Positions 19,301 through 25,809 of a DNA stretch of 64,000 bases are shown in pieces. Origin of the DNA: Bacteroidota bacterium. Lineage in GTDB: Bacteria > Bacteroidota > Bacteroidia > Cytophagales > Cyclobacteriaceae. The notes under the pieces are model-generated. The model had not been told where the DNA came from. It saw only the letters and a program-made list of their open reading frames with translations, and ran no database searches. The position numbers and the translations under genes are program-made. The stretch spans positions 62,001 to 126,000 of the forward strand of contig JAEYWY010000025.1 in assembly GCA_023428695.1 (NCBI GenBank), written 5' to 3'. The stretch's first letter is position 1. Each line of letters starts with the position of its first letter.

Positions 19301-19777
19301 CTGCGAAAGATTTCCTTTGGCAACGGAACTGATAACATGAGCAATTTCAATCGTCGGATGTACAAGATCGGATATCAAACCATTAAGCGACTCAACACCT
19401 GTACTCCACGCTCCTTTTGCATTCGGCACATCAATGCGTTGCATAAGTTTACCTTGTTTACCGATTGTGTTGCCCGCTCTGGTGAACTCGTACATCATAC
19501 GATCATTCAGGGAGATAATGTCATTCAACGTGTCACAGATTTTTCCTGTCAGACCAACTTTATCAAGAGGCATGCGCACATTGAAGTTCCCGTTTCGTAT
19601 TTCCATCAGCACGCGAAGAAGTTCACGGTGATCTAATTCTGTATCGTTATGATTGAAGTCGTCGCCATTCGCCTTGACTGTTTTCCTGCTCTTCGGAGTA
19701 CGCTTCGGTTTTATTGCTACAGGTGGTTCCTCAAGCTCGGCGGTGCCGGTGAAATTGCCACTGGTTTTCTTGCTCAT
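13346..19777 (-). CDS. giant soluble hybrid histidine kinase with a tandem HAMP array (Nik1/group III-like)
   Basis: 2143 residues without a membrane helix or signal peptide. Domains in order: a short charged N-terminus; degenerate HAMP-like unit (about 50-144); HAMP array of 92-residue units from about 145 to 1200, ten of them exactly 92 long; GAF (about 1225-1370); coiled coil (about 1375-1440); HisKA with phosphoacceptor His1454 in NMSHELRTPLNS; ATPase with NLLSNAFKFTEKG, SDTGIGI and GGTGLGLSIS; then three receivers (about 1756-1877, 1878-1995, 2022-2143) with Asp1806, Asp1928 and Asp2074. The array resembles fungal group III (Nik1/Os-1) kinases, which sense osmotic or cell-wall stress, but is longer. 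The signal here is unknown. Adjacent to a REC-kinase downstream. Confidence 0.95.
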   Translation of the reverse strand: MSKKTSGNFTGTAELEEPPVAIKPKRTPKSRKTVKANGDDFNHNDTELDHRELLRVLMEIRNGNFNVRMPLDKVGLTGKICDTLNDIISLNDRMMYEFTRAGNTIGKQGKLMQRIDVPNAKGAWSTGVESLNGLISDLVHPTIEIAHVISSVAKGNLSQEMPLEIGGHVLQGEFARIAKEVNDMVKQLNLFSMEVTRVAREVGSEGKLGGQAKVKGVAGVWKDLTDSVNQMGSNLTAQVRNIAEVTTAVAKGDLSKKITVDVKGEILELKNTINTMVDQLNSFSSEVTRVALEVGTEGKLGGQAQVKGVAGTWKDLTDSVNQMASNLTGQVRNIAEVTTAVAKGDLSRQITVDVKGEILELKNTINTMVDQLNSFSAEVTRVAREVGSEGKLGGQATVKGVGGVWKDLTDSVNQMASNLTGQVRNIAQVTTAVARGDLSRKITVDVRGEIRELKDTINVMVDQLNSFASEVTRVAREVGSEGKLGGQATVEGVGGVWKDLTDSVNQMASNLTAQVRNIAQVTTAVARGDLSRKITVDVKGEILELKDTINTMVVQLNSFASEVTRVAREVGSEGKLGGQADVPGVGGTWKDLTDSVNKMAGNLTSQVRNIAEVTTAVAKGDLSRKITVDVKGEILELKNTINTMVDQLNSFGSEVTRVAREVGSEGKLGGQATVEGVGGVWKDLTDSVNQMASNLTAQVRNIAEVTTAVAKGNLSRKITVDVKGEILELKNTINTMVDQLNSFGSEVTRVAREVGSEGKLGGQAYVPGVAGTWKDLTDSVNLMASNLTSQVRNIAEVTTAVANGDLSRKIGVDVKGEILELKNTINTMVDQLRGFASEVTRVAREVGTEGKLGGQANVPGVAGTWKDLTDSVNQMAGNLTAQVRNIADVAIAVANGDMSKKITVDVRGEILQLKETLNTMVDQLRAFASEVTRVAREVGTDGKLGGQAFVPGVAGTWKDLTDSVNQMTGNLTAQVRNIAQVTKAVASGDLSKTVAIDVKGEILELKNTINTMVEQLNSFAFEVTRVAREVGTEGKLGGQAEVKGVGGTWKDLTDSVNMMASNLTSQVRGIAKVVTSVATGNLRQKLSINAKGEVAQLTDTINEMIETLAVFADQVTNVAREVGVDGKLGGQANVPGASGIWKNLTENVNQLAQNLTTQVRSISEVASAVTKGDLSRTIRVEAKGEVEALKDTINQMIANLRETTLRNQEQDWLKSNLAKFTQMLQGQRDLDTVSKRILSELAEVVNAHFGAFYILKQGENNSEFKLRLFAAYAYKEEKNVPKEFAIGEGLVGQCAFEKEKILITNVPQGYIKVNSGLGKVRPSNLIILPVLFENNVKAVIELASLDDLSETHIDFLSQVTESIGIVLNTIETNTRTEELLAQSQSLAGELKVQQEELRRTNDELQDKALLLVKQKEEVEAKNKEVEEARRSLEEKAEQLTLTSKYKSEFLANMSHELRTPLNSLLILAQQLYENAEGNLNEKQIRYAKTIHSCGDDLIQLINDILDLSKIESGFISANIAPVPIGEIASFVETTFKPISEARNLKFNIEVDSALPSTMETDIQRLNQILKNLLSNAFKFTEKGEVRLKIFQAMKNQWRQGVPSLDNARDVIGFSISDTGIGIPMEKQMIIFEAFQQAEGSTSRKYGGTGLGLSISRGLAELLGGNIELESSPGYGSTFTLYLPLEGFASVISRETSESIKVIQQLQQNKEQKETFESILGTLRITNEGIENRSFELVNEMINEAGDDRNNISVSDNIILVVEDDFRFAKIVIERAHEKGLKAVVATNYLEVFEFINRFTPIGITLDVKLSDTSGWKILDLLRSDLNYRHIPIHVISGEENQSLALKRGARSFMLKPLESSALDRILDDMIHNLNHKVKRVLVVEDNEIDSSQIVKMLQDDCLQVDLRQTAADALDALTKEKFDCIILDYSLPDMPGSELITKVSRTKDDLTPVIVYSARDFNKAELSQVSSHSNSILLKGANSIEQLLEETVSHLHINYKELAHEKRRIIENIRNQEDILSNKNILVVDDDVRNLFALTTVFERFNINVITAESGKEAIQLLNENPKIDMVLMDIMMPEMDGYETTQKIRREHKNNTLPIIAVTAKAMKGDRQKCIEAGASDYITKPLKIDQLLSLMRLWFCK
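16304..19063 (-). repeat. ten tandem 276-bp units encoding 92-aa HAMP repeats
   Basis: Counting back from the start codon, residues 239-1158 divide into ten units of exactly 92 residues, each starting VR-x-IA and containing GEI-L-LK and EGKLGGQA-like segments. A related partial unit lies on each side. The protein sequence is nearly identical between units, but the codons differ (for example, GGQ is spelled several ways), so the DNA repeats are diverged at synonymous sites. Confidence 0.93.
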
Positions 19778-19822
19778 GTTAACCGAGTTTATTGCATGTT
19801 AAATGTAAAAAGAAATTACGCC

Positions 19823-19843
19823 AGAGGATTGCGCGAATCCTTT
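19823..19843. repeat. small inverted repeat upstream of the giant kinase gene
   Basis: AGAGGATT at 19823-19830 and AATCCTTT at 19836-19843 form an 8-bp stem (one G-T pair) with a 5-base GC-rich loop, about 45 bases upstream of the giant kinase start. It could be an operator or a leader hairpin; no T run follows on either side to make it a terminator. Confidence 0.4.
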
Positions 19844-20007
19844 GCGAGGAAAAATAAATTTTCGCATCAATGAAATAACCTTAGACGTTGTTGACTTTGC
19901 TCCACATGAAGTGAAAAAATCTAAATGTAAAATGTTATGCCAGGTTGTTTTGCTGGTGTACCTGCGCAAGAATTGGTAACTATGTCGAACAACAGATGAA
20001 GGGTTAA

Positions 20008-21483
20008 ATGAAAATTTCTGTCTTCATATTTCTCGGCTTTCTCACGATTCTGAGTATGTTCTCGGTAACCACGTATATCAACTTCAGGTTATCGGAACAG
20101 GTAAACGAGAATTACGAATACCTGAGCCTGTCGACCAGTATCGTAAGAAGCGGAAACCGTTTTCAGCGAAACATATTGAATATGGTGAGTGGCTTGCGGG
20201 GTTATTTACTTTCCGGTGAGGAATACTTTATTCAAACGTACGACTCGGCTGCGCAGGAAAACGAACAAATCCTGCTTGAGTTGAAGATGGTAATTCCTGA
20301 AGGTTCAGAACAGCGAAGTGCACTAAACCAGATCAGCAGTTTAAACAATCGCTGGATCACCGAATATTCACAACCGCTGATTGAGGCTAAGAAGGCTTCG
20401 ATATTGTCGGACAGCAGTATGCGCGCCTTCAATGCCCTTTACCGATCAAAACTACAGAGCGGAATTGAAGTGAGTCTGAATAACGCAATGAATACACGCG
20501 TGCGCAATTTCATCAACTATGAATACAACATCAGAGACGTACGCAAGGAGGTACTGGAGGACTCTATCGAAGCAACTGGCAAGATATCGATCTACCTGAC
20601 AACGTTTTCGATCCTGACTGGCCTGCTCGTCGCAGGATTCTTAGCTTCAAGAATCTCTAACCGGATAATGAAAATGGTAAACATGGCTGACAGTATAGCC
20701 TCAGGAAATTATGACGCTCATACAGAAGATTCGAGTCGTGACGAGTTGAGCAAACTTGCAAACTCACTGAATCATATGGCCAGGGTGTTGTCAGAAAGCT
20801 TTTCCCTGCTTAAAAGAAAAAACTCAGAACTCGATCAGTTTGCTCACATTGTTTCGCATGACATGAAAGCACCACTCCGTGGAATAGACAACGTCGTTAC
20901 ATGGATAGAAGAGGATCACTTTCACGAGCTTTCACCAAAAGTTAAAGAATACGTTGGACTTATTAAGAGTCGTATAGTCCGAGGCGAAAACCTTATTCAT
21001 GGAATACTATCTTATTCCCGCGTTGGACAGTACGAACTCGAACAGGAAGAGGTTGATATAAATCAGATGATTCTCGAAATCAGTGATAACCTGCCTTTGC
21101 GTCAGGGACTAAAACTTACAATTCAACCCAACCTGCCGATGTTGCATACGCAACGTATTCCACTCATGCAGATTTTCAGCAACCTGGTTGGTAATGCGAT
21201 CAAATATCACGACAAAAATGCAGGCGAGATAAAAATATACCATACAGAAAACGGCCAGAACTATCACTTCTTTATCGAGGACGACGGACCCGGGATTTCA
21301 AAAAACTATCACGATAAAATATTTACGATTTTCCAGACTCTGAATGGCACGGATTCCTTCCAAAGCACCGGCGTTGGTCTTGCAATCGTGAAAAAAATTC
21401 TCGACGACAGGAACCAGATTATACGTGTTCATTCCGAACCAGGAAAGGGTTCTATCTTCGAATTTACATGGCCAAAACAATAG
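20008..21483 (+). CDS. CHASE3-HAMP sensor histidine kinase
   Basis: A 491-residue membrane kinase. TM1 is at about residues 4-24. A helical extracytoplasmic CHASE3 domain (about 35-165) contains the typical SGLRGYLLSGEEYFIQTY. TM2 is at about 195-215, then a HAMP linker. HisKA carries the phosphoacceptor His in HIVSHDMKAPLRGIDNV. The ATPase has NLVGNAIKYHDKN, EDDGPGIS and STGVGLAIVKKI. The CHASE3 ligand is unknown. The next gene, a lone receiver, starts within or 5 bases after its stop, so they are a kinase-receiver pair of the Cph1/Rcp1 style. Divergent from the giant kinase gene. Confidence 0.93.
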   Translation: MKISVFIFLGFLTILSMFSVTTYINFRLSEQVNENYEYLSLSTSIVRSGNRFQRNILNMVSGLRGYLLSGEEYFIQTYDSAAQENEQILLELKMVIPEGSEQRSALNQISSLNNRWITEYSQPLIEAKKASILSDSSMRAFNALYRSKLQSGIEVSLNNAMNTRVRNFINYEYNIRDVRKEVLEDSIEATGKISIYLTTFSILTGLLVAGFLASRISNRIMKMVNMADSIASGNYDAHTEDSSRDELSKLANSLNHMARVLSESFSLLKRKNSELDQFAHIVSHDMKAPLRGIDNVVTWIEEDHFHELSPKVKEYVGLIKSRIVRGENLIHGILSYSRVGQYELEQEEVDINQMILEISDNLPLRQGLKLTIQPNLPMLHTQRIPLMQIFSNLVGNAIKYHDKNAGEIKIYHTENGQNYHFFIEDDGPGISKNYHDKIFTIFQTLNGTDSFQSTGVGLAIVKKILDDRNQIIRVHSEPGKGSIFEFTWPKQ

Positions 21484-21488
21484 CGACA

Positions 21489-21920
21489 ATGATTGAAAGT
21501 AACAAAGTGATAAACATTCTGCTCGTCGATGATGACTCACTCGACGTCATCGACATGCAGCGTACTCTTAACAAGATGAACATCCTTCACAAGACTGCGA
21601 TAGCTAAAAATGGGGAAGAAGCACTTGAATACCTGAATCACCTGGGCCCTGACGAACCACATCCCGACGTAATACTGCTCGATATAAACATGCCGAAAAT
21701 GAACGGCATCGAATTCCTGACTGCGTTGCGTAAGAAAGAGGAATGGAAAGATTTGAAGGTATTTATCGTCACCACATCGGATGAGCGTGTCGACCGTGAC
21801 GCCACGAAAAAACTCGGAATCTCAGGCTATATCGTTAAGCCCCTTAAGCTAAATAATCCATCTTCAATCGATTCGTTTAACCTGATGATTGACTTGATGA
21901 ATATGAAAGGCGGGCGCTAG
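21489..21920 (+). CDS. single-domain response regulator (Rcp1-like receiver)
   Basis: A 143-residue receiver domain with no output domain. It has the acidic pair in ILLVDDDSLDV, phosphoacceptor Asp in VILLDINMPKMNGIEFL, Thr-Thr in FIVTTSDERVD, and the KPL lysine motif. The slightly long loops are typical of Rcp1/CheY-like receivers that pair with phytochrome-type kinases. I chose ATG 21489, right after the kinase stop; an in-frame ATG at 21468 would overlap the kinase by 16 bases and add seven residues. It should act as a phosphate shuttle, sink or protein-binding switch for the CHASE3 kinase. Confidence 0.92.
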   Translation: MIESNKVINILLVDDDSLDVIDMQRTLNKMNILHKTAIAKNGEEALEYLNHLGPDEPHPDVILLDINMPKMNGIEFLTALRKKEEWKDLKVFIVTTSDERVDRDATKKLGISGYIVKPLKLNNPSSIDSFNLMIDLMNMKGGR

Positions 21921-21947
21921 TCCTTTTTTCTTTTTACGGGATTCTTT

Positions 21948-22424
21948 TTAGCGTTTGCTATTCGCCGTACCCGGAACATCCTTCCGGGTTTCTCCGCTGA
22001 ATACTTTGTTTTCAGGAACATCTGCCTGACGTGTAGCGCCGAAGTCGGCACCACCGGGAACGGGACTTCCTGCGATATTGGGCTCAGCGGATTGTTTCGT
22101 GTTCGTACCATCGGGATAAGTGCCATCTTCCATTAGCACTCCCGGCGAACCGCTTGAACTGGTGGTTCGCGTACCGGTTGGAGTCAGTTCGACATTCTCA
22201 CCGGCAGGTTCAAGATTATCTTGATTTCCTGCGTCTGCAGGCGTACCACCTTCATTTTCGGAAACACGTGAATCTATTTCGTCGCCGCGATCACGATCCT
22301 GGCCGTCGGAATTGTATTCGGCCTGATGTGCGCCTTCGTCCTTGACGCCTTGCTTCTCCTGGGCGAACGCAACTCCAACGGAGAGGCTAAAGAACAATAT
22401 AAAAGGTAAGACTGATGATTTCAT
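21948..22424 (-). CDS. small exported low-complexity protein
   Basis: 158 residues with a signal peptide (1-21, ending GVAFAQ). The mature part is rich in Gly, Asp, Glu, Asn, Thr and Pro with no Cys and few hydrophobic residues, so it is likely disordered and acidic. No family recognised. It ends 27 bases from the convergent receiver gene and lies directly downstream of another small exported protein on the same strand; the two may be an operon. Confidence 0.7.
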   Translation of the reverse strand: MKSSVLPFILFFSLSVGVAFAQEKQGVKDEGAHQAEYNSDGQDRDRGDEIDSRVSENEGGTPADAGNQDNLEPAGENVELTPTGTRTTSSSGSPGVLMEDGTYPDGTNTKQSAEPNIAGSPVPGGADFGATRQADVPENKVFSGETRKDVPGTANSKR

Positions 22425-22434
22425 AAGAAGATTT

Positions 22435-22656
22435 TTAATTACCAGCGATTTCGCGACCGTAGTAGCCGCCCTTATTCACGAGATTCAATGTATCGCCATT
22501 ACAGTCGATACCTTTTCCCGCTTCAATAATGACATAGCCAACGCAATGTTTTTTGAGAATTTCAGCATTGGCCGAACCAGACGGCATAAAGTCAGCGCCA
22601 ATCATAAGGAGGACTGTTGCGGAAAGGCACGCGGTTGTGATCAGGAAGCGTTTCAT
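22435..22656 (-). CDS. small exported protein with two cysteines
   Basis: 73 residues starting at the ATG at 22656, which gives a Lys-Arg-hydrophobic signal peptide ending near SGSANA; the longer frame to 22683 adds nine polar residues. The mature ~45 residues contain two Cys 15 apart (HCVGYVIIEAGKGIDC), possibly a disulfide, and a Gly-rich end. No family recognised. It precedes the 158-aa exported protein by 10 bases, and the pair sits between kinase genes. Confidence 0.6.
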   Translation of the reverse strand: MKRFLITTACLSATVLLMIGADFMPSGSANAEILKKHCVGYVIIEAGKGIDCNGDTLNLVNKGGYYGREIAGN

Positions 22657-22752
22657 ACGTGACGTGTTTGCTTCCGAATTCAAAAAAGAGATACCACCAA
22701 CGGTATCGATGCACGGCCTTCACTACGCGGTTGATTACGGCATTTTTTGCCT

Positions 22753-23877
22753 TTACAGCTGCCCGATCTTATTGGGAATTCTTATTCGAAATGTGGTTCC
22801 CTTTCCCACTTTTGAATCAACAGTTACTTCTCCACGGAGTTTGTCCACCGTTTCCTTGACGATATAAAGCCCGAGTCCGGCACCCTCCTTTTGCATCGTC
22901 GCGCGGAAGAACATATCAAACACCCGGTTTACATAGGCCGGATCAATACCGATACCGTTGTCTTCAAAAATCAACTCGGCCATCTCATCGTCCGTCGAGA
23001 CAGTGATGTTAAGAAACGAGTCGTCTTTGTTTTGGTCGGCGTACTTGATGGCATTTGAGATCAAGTTGTTAAGAATCAGTGAAATCCGATACGGATCCGA
23101 CGCAAACGGAGATTTCGTCTCCACGTTGACTGTCTTCCTGATAAGCTGAGCGCCAGGTATAAACTCCATCTTCTCAAGATTGTCCTGTACCATTTTAGCA
23201 AGGTCGATCGCCTCGACCGAAAGCTCTTTTCTGGCATTTTTTGAATAATCGAGAATCTCCTGCAATGTGTCGTCGAGTTTATGAATGCTACGCTCCATCA
23301 TCTGGAGATAGGAGGAGAACGTTTTACCCAACTTTTCATCCTCCAGTTTGGCCAGGTTCAGCAAACCGAGTACAGACATCAGCGGTGCTTTCAGGTTGTG
23401 AGATACGCTATACACGAAACTGTCAAGTTCCTTGTTGATTTTTGTAAGTTCCGCATTCTGATGCAGCAACGCTTCCTTCGCCTGCATTTTCGCTGCCTCA
23501 TCCTCCCGCTGCTTGAGAGCGCCCTGAATTGCCGAAGGCAGACGCGCGAGATTTGATTTGAGTACATAATTATCCGCTCCCTGCTTAAGACTGTTTACAG
23601 CAAATTCTTCGGATACCGCGCCCGTTACAAGTATAAACGGAATTTGAATTCCCTGGCTGCGACATATGCGGAGCGCCTCTGCGGAATTAAACTGAGGTAA
23701 TGAGTGGTCCGAAAGAATAACGTCTGCCGGATAAGTGCTCAACGCCTCCACGAACTCCTCCTTCGTATCGACGCGTTTCGTTTCACATTTCATCCCTGCT
23801 TTTCTCAGGGAATATTCGATCAATTCCAGGTCTTCCTCCATGTCCTCGAGGACAAGTACCTTTAAGCCATTTTCCAT
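22753..23877 (-). CDS. receiver-histidine kinase (REC-HisKA-HATPase)
   Basis: A soluble 374-residue protein of the same plan as the one at 12074. The receiver (1-120) has LVLEDMEEDLEL and phosphoacceptor Asp in VILSDHSLPQFNS. A short coiled coil leads to HisKA with His in YSVSHNLKAPLMSVLG. The ATPase shows NNLISNAIKYADQN, EDNGIGIDPAYV and GAGLGLYIVKETV. As the receiver is N-terminal, the kinase may be switched by phosphotransfer from another kinase of this cluster. It is transcribed towards the two small exported genes, about 95 bases away. Confidence 0.93.
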   Translation of the reverse strand: MENGLKVLVLEDMEEDLELIEYSLRKAGMKCETKRVDTKEEFVEALSTYPADVILSDHSLPQFNSAEALRICRSQGIQIPFILVTGAVSEEFAVNSLKQGADNYVLKSNLARLPSAIQGALKQREDEAAKMQAKEALLHQNAELTKINKELDSFVYSVSHNLKAPLMSVLGLLNLAKLEDEKLGKTFSSYLQMMERSIHKLDDTLQEILDYSKNARKELSVEAIDLAKMVQDNLEKMEFIPGAQLIRKTVNVETKSPFASDPYRISLILNNLISNAIKYADQNKDDSFLNITVSTDDEMAELIFEDNGIGIDPAYVNRVFDMFFRATMQKEGAGLGLYIVKETVDKLRGEVTVDSKVGKGTTFRIRIPNKIGQL

Positions 23878-24299
23878 CGGATTTTGATTTTTTTGTCTGG
23901 GTTACCATTAATAATGTAAACGTCATTCCAGCCGTCAATTTTATTTTCCGCCCGTACTTTCAATCCGTAGCTATACGGCATTGTGGAACGTTCGCATCAT
24001 TCGGAATTTCGTTGACCGGTTTTGCCGCATGTAATGAAAATGACAGAAGGGAAACTTTTTCAAAGATGCTGTGCGCAGACGCCTATCCATACCGTTAGAT
24101 CAATGCGCCCATCGCCGTTGAATCCAATCAGTAGCCCTGACGTTAGTACTTTACATTTCTCAAACGATTTTTAGTCTCACTCATTATGTCGGAACCAGAA
24201 AGGGTGACCAATGGAATAATAGCCGCTGGCTTATACCGCCGTGGCAATTCATACCGTGGTTAAAGAATTCTCGTAAATTATCCGCGGAAAAAGTACAGC
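23878..24299. other. 422-base gap without a recognised gene
   Basis: Both flanking genes are on the minus strand, so this is the 5' region of the REC-kinase gene and the 3' region of the PAS gene. I see only very short frames (about 25 codons) and no clear hairpin-plus-T terminator, RNA gene or repeat. Confidence 0.5.
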
Positions 24300-25496
24300 C
24301 TATGCTGTCTTGATATGAAACTGTAGATCCTCGTGTGTCTCCGAAAGACGCGTGACATCGCAGAACGTGGTGGTAAGGGTCGTGGTCTGGTCATCCTTTT
24401 TTTCCATCCTTACCTGAACAAGTAGCCGTCGTGTTCCGAGATGTCTGGTTACGAACGCGAACGTATTTATAGCCTCCCCTTTTTCGAGGACCATCCTTTC
24501 AAACGCTTCCTTTGCATCCTGACTTTCACAGTCAACCATATCCAGCCAGAACCAGGGTTTGGAAAGCACCCCTTCATCTGCCCCCAACAGGCCACGTTTA
24601 CCTTCTGCTTCGAATCGCGCTCCTGCCGGTGTTATTGTATGGATGCAAACCAGCTCGGCCATACCCGATATGATCGTTTTCAGATTTGAATAACAATACT
24701 GTAAACGTTCATTCGCGGCCGCGACCTTGCGATTGACATTTTGCAGCTGCTCATTGACAAGGATGAGTTCGTTGTTTACGTGTTCGGTCTGACTTGCGCG
24801 ATAGGCGAGTTCCTCGTTTTCATGTTCGAGGTATCGCGTGCGCAAGTTCACCTGATGCTGGATGTTTCGGGTCATCTCACTCAGCTGCTGCTGGAGTTGT
24901 GTTTTTTCACTCGAATCGAGGAAGGTTGCAACGAGCGCATTCTCGTATTCCGTCCGTGAAATCATCACTTCGGCAGGGAACACACTACCCGAGTCATGAC
25001 GAAACTGCCAAACACCAAGTTGCTCCATTCCTGTAACCATGAAAAGCTTCAACTGTTCAAGATTGGATTCGTTGTCAGTATGGACCAGGTGATGCAGGAA
25101 GCGGGGGCCCGCCTCTTTGCCTGTCAATCCGAACAATTGAAGTGCAGCGAAATTCATGCGCGTTACCCGGAATGAGTCTTTACTTATCAACGCCATCGGA
25201 ATCGGATTCATGACAAAGAGACTCTCAAGTCCGCCGCGGGTTGAACGCGCCCTGACCGATGACTTGTGCAGTACAACAAACATGGCTGCGCCGCAGACCC
25301 CGACGAAAACGAGGCCTGTTAAAATATGCAGTTGTGGAATGTGTAATGAGAATTTTTCGTCGAGTCGCTGGAGCAGGTAGTCAGCAAAAAGAATCCATAC
25401 GATTCCGGCAACAACAAAGGTCATCGTCACCGACACTTCACGACCGGGAAACCCCGGTCCTCCAACATCCTCCTTGTGTTCTTTCGCTCTATTCAC
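24300..25496 (-). CDS. membrane PAS-domain protein lacking a kinase core
   Basis: 398 residues. Two membrane helices lie near the N-terminus (about residues 22-43 and 55-76). A PAS domain (about 90-200) is seen in LFVMNPIPMALISKDSFRVT with a following PAC-like end. A long coiled coil (about 205-270) and a second PAS-like domain follow. It then stops: no HisKA, ATPase, GGDEF or methyl-accepting signature is present. It may be a sensory input partner for the nearby soluble kinases, or a kinase that lost its catalytic end; the absence of any leftover kinase sequence favours the former. Function unknown. Confidence 0.72.
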   Translation of the reverse strand: MNRAKEHKEDVGGPGFPGREVSVTMTFVVAGIVWILFADYLLQRLDEKFSLHIPQLHILTGLVFVGVCGAAMFVVLHKSSVRARSTRGGLESLFVMNPIPMALISKDSFRVTRMNFAALQLFGLTGKEAGPRFLHHLVHTDNESNLEQLKLFMVTGMEQLGVWQFRHDSGSVFPAEVMISRTEYENALVATFLDSSEKTQLQQQLSEMTRNIQHQVNLRTRYLEHENEELAYRASQTEHVNNELILVNEQLQNVNRKVAAANERLQYCYSNLKTIISGMAELVCIHTITPAGARFEAEGKRGLLGADEGVLSKPWFWLDMVDCESQDAKEAFERMVLEKGEAINTFAFVTRHLGTRRLLVQVRMEKKDDQTTTLTTTFCDVTRLSETHEDLQFHIKTA

Positions 25497-25809
25497 TACG
25501 CTCCGTTCAGGTCACGGATCAAAGTAAAACATAATTCTACTCGGTCGCACGTGCCGTTTATTTTGATTTAGCCACGTTCACAGGTATGTAATGTTTTTTG
25601 TAGTTATTGAACAACGTGCGTGCAGGGCGATGTATCGGGCGATCCGGCGACGAATTGAAATCGAAAACCTGAAAATCAAGGGCATTACGCCACGGTAATT
25701 CTTGTCAGAAAAAAAACATCCTTACGGGCAACGGAGATACCTGAAAAATGATGTGAGCGGTTTCTGCCACATCGGAAGTCTTTGTAATTTCCATCTTCCA
25801 ACCCGAACT
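25497..25809. other. 313-base divergent intergenic region
   Basis: It lies between the divergently transcribed PAS gene and the gamma-glutamyltranspeptidase gene and should hold both promoters. The downstream frame is open back to 25702, but those 36 codons precede the signal peptide and look non-coding. No repeat or RNA seen. Confidence 0.5.

Noticed and set aside
24181..24270. Short plus frame starting MSEPERV in the gap before the PAS gene
   Set aside because: About 25 codons only, with no supporting signal.
25702..25809. Upstream extension of the gamma-glutamyltranspeptidase frame
   Set aside because: The ATG at 25810 starts a typical signal peptide; the 36 extra residues would bury it.
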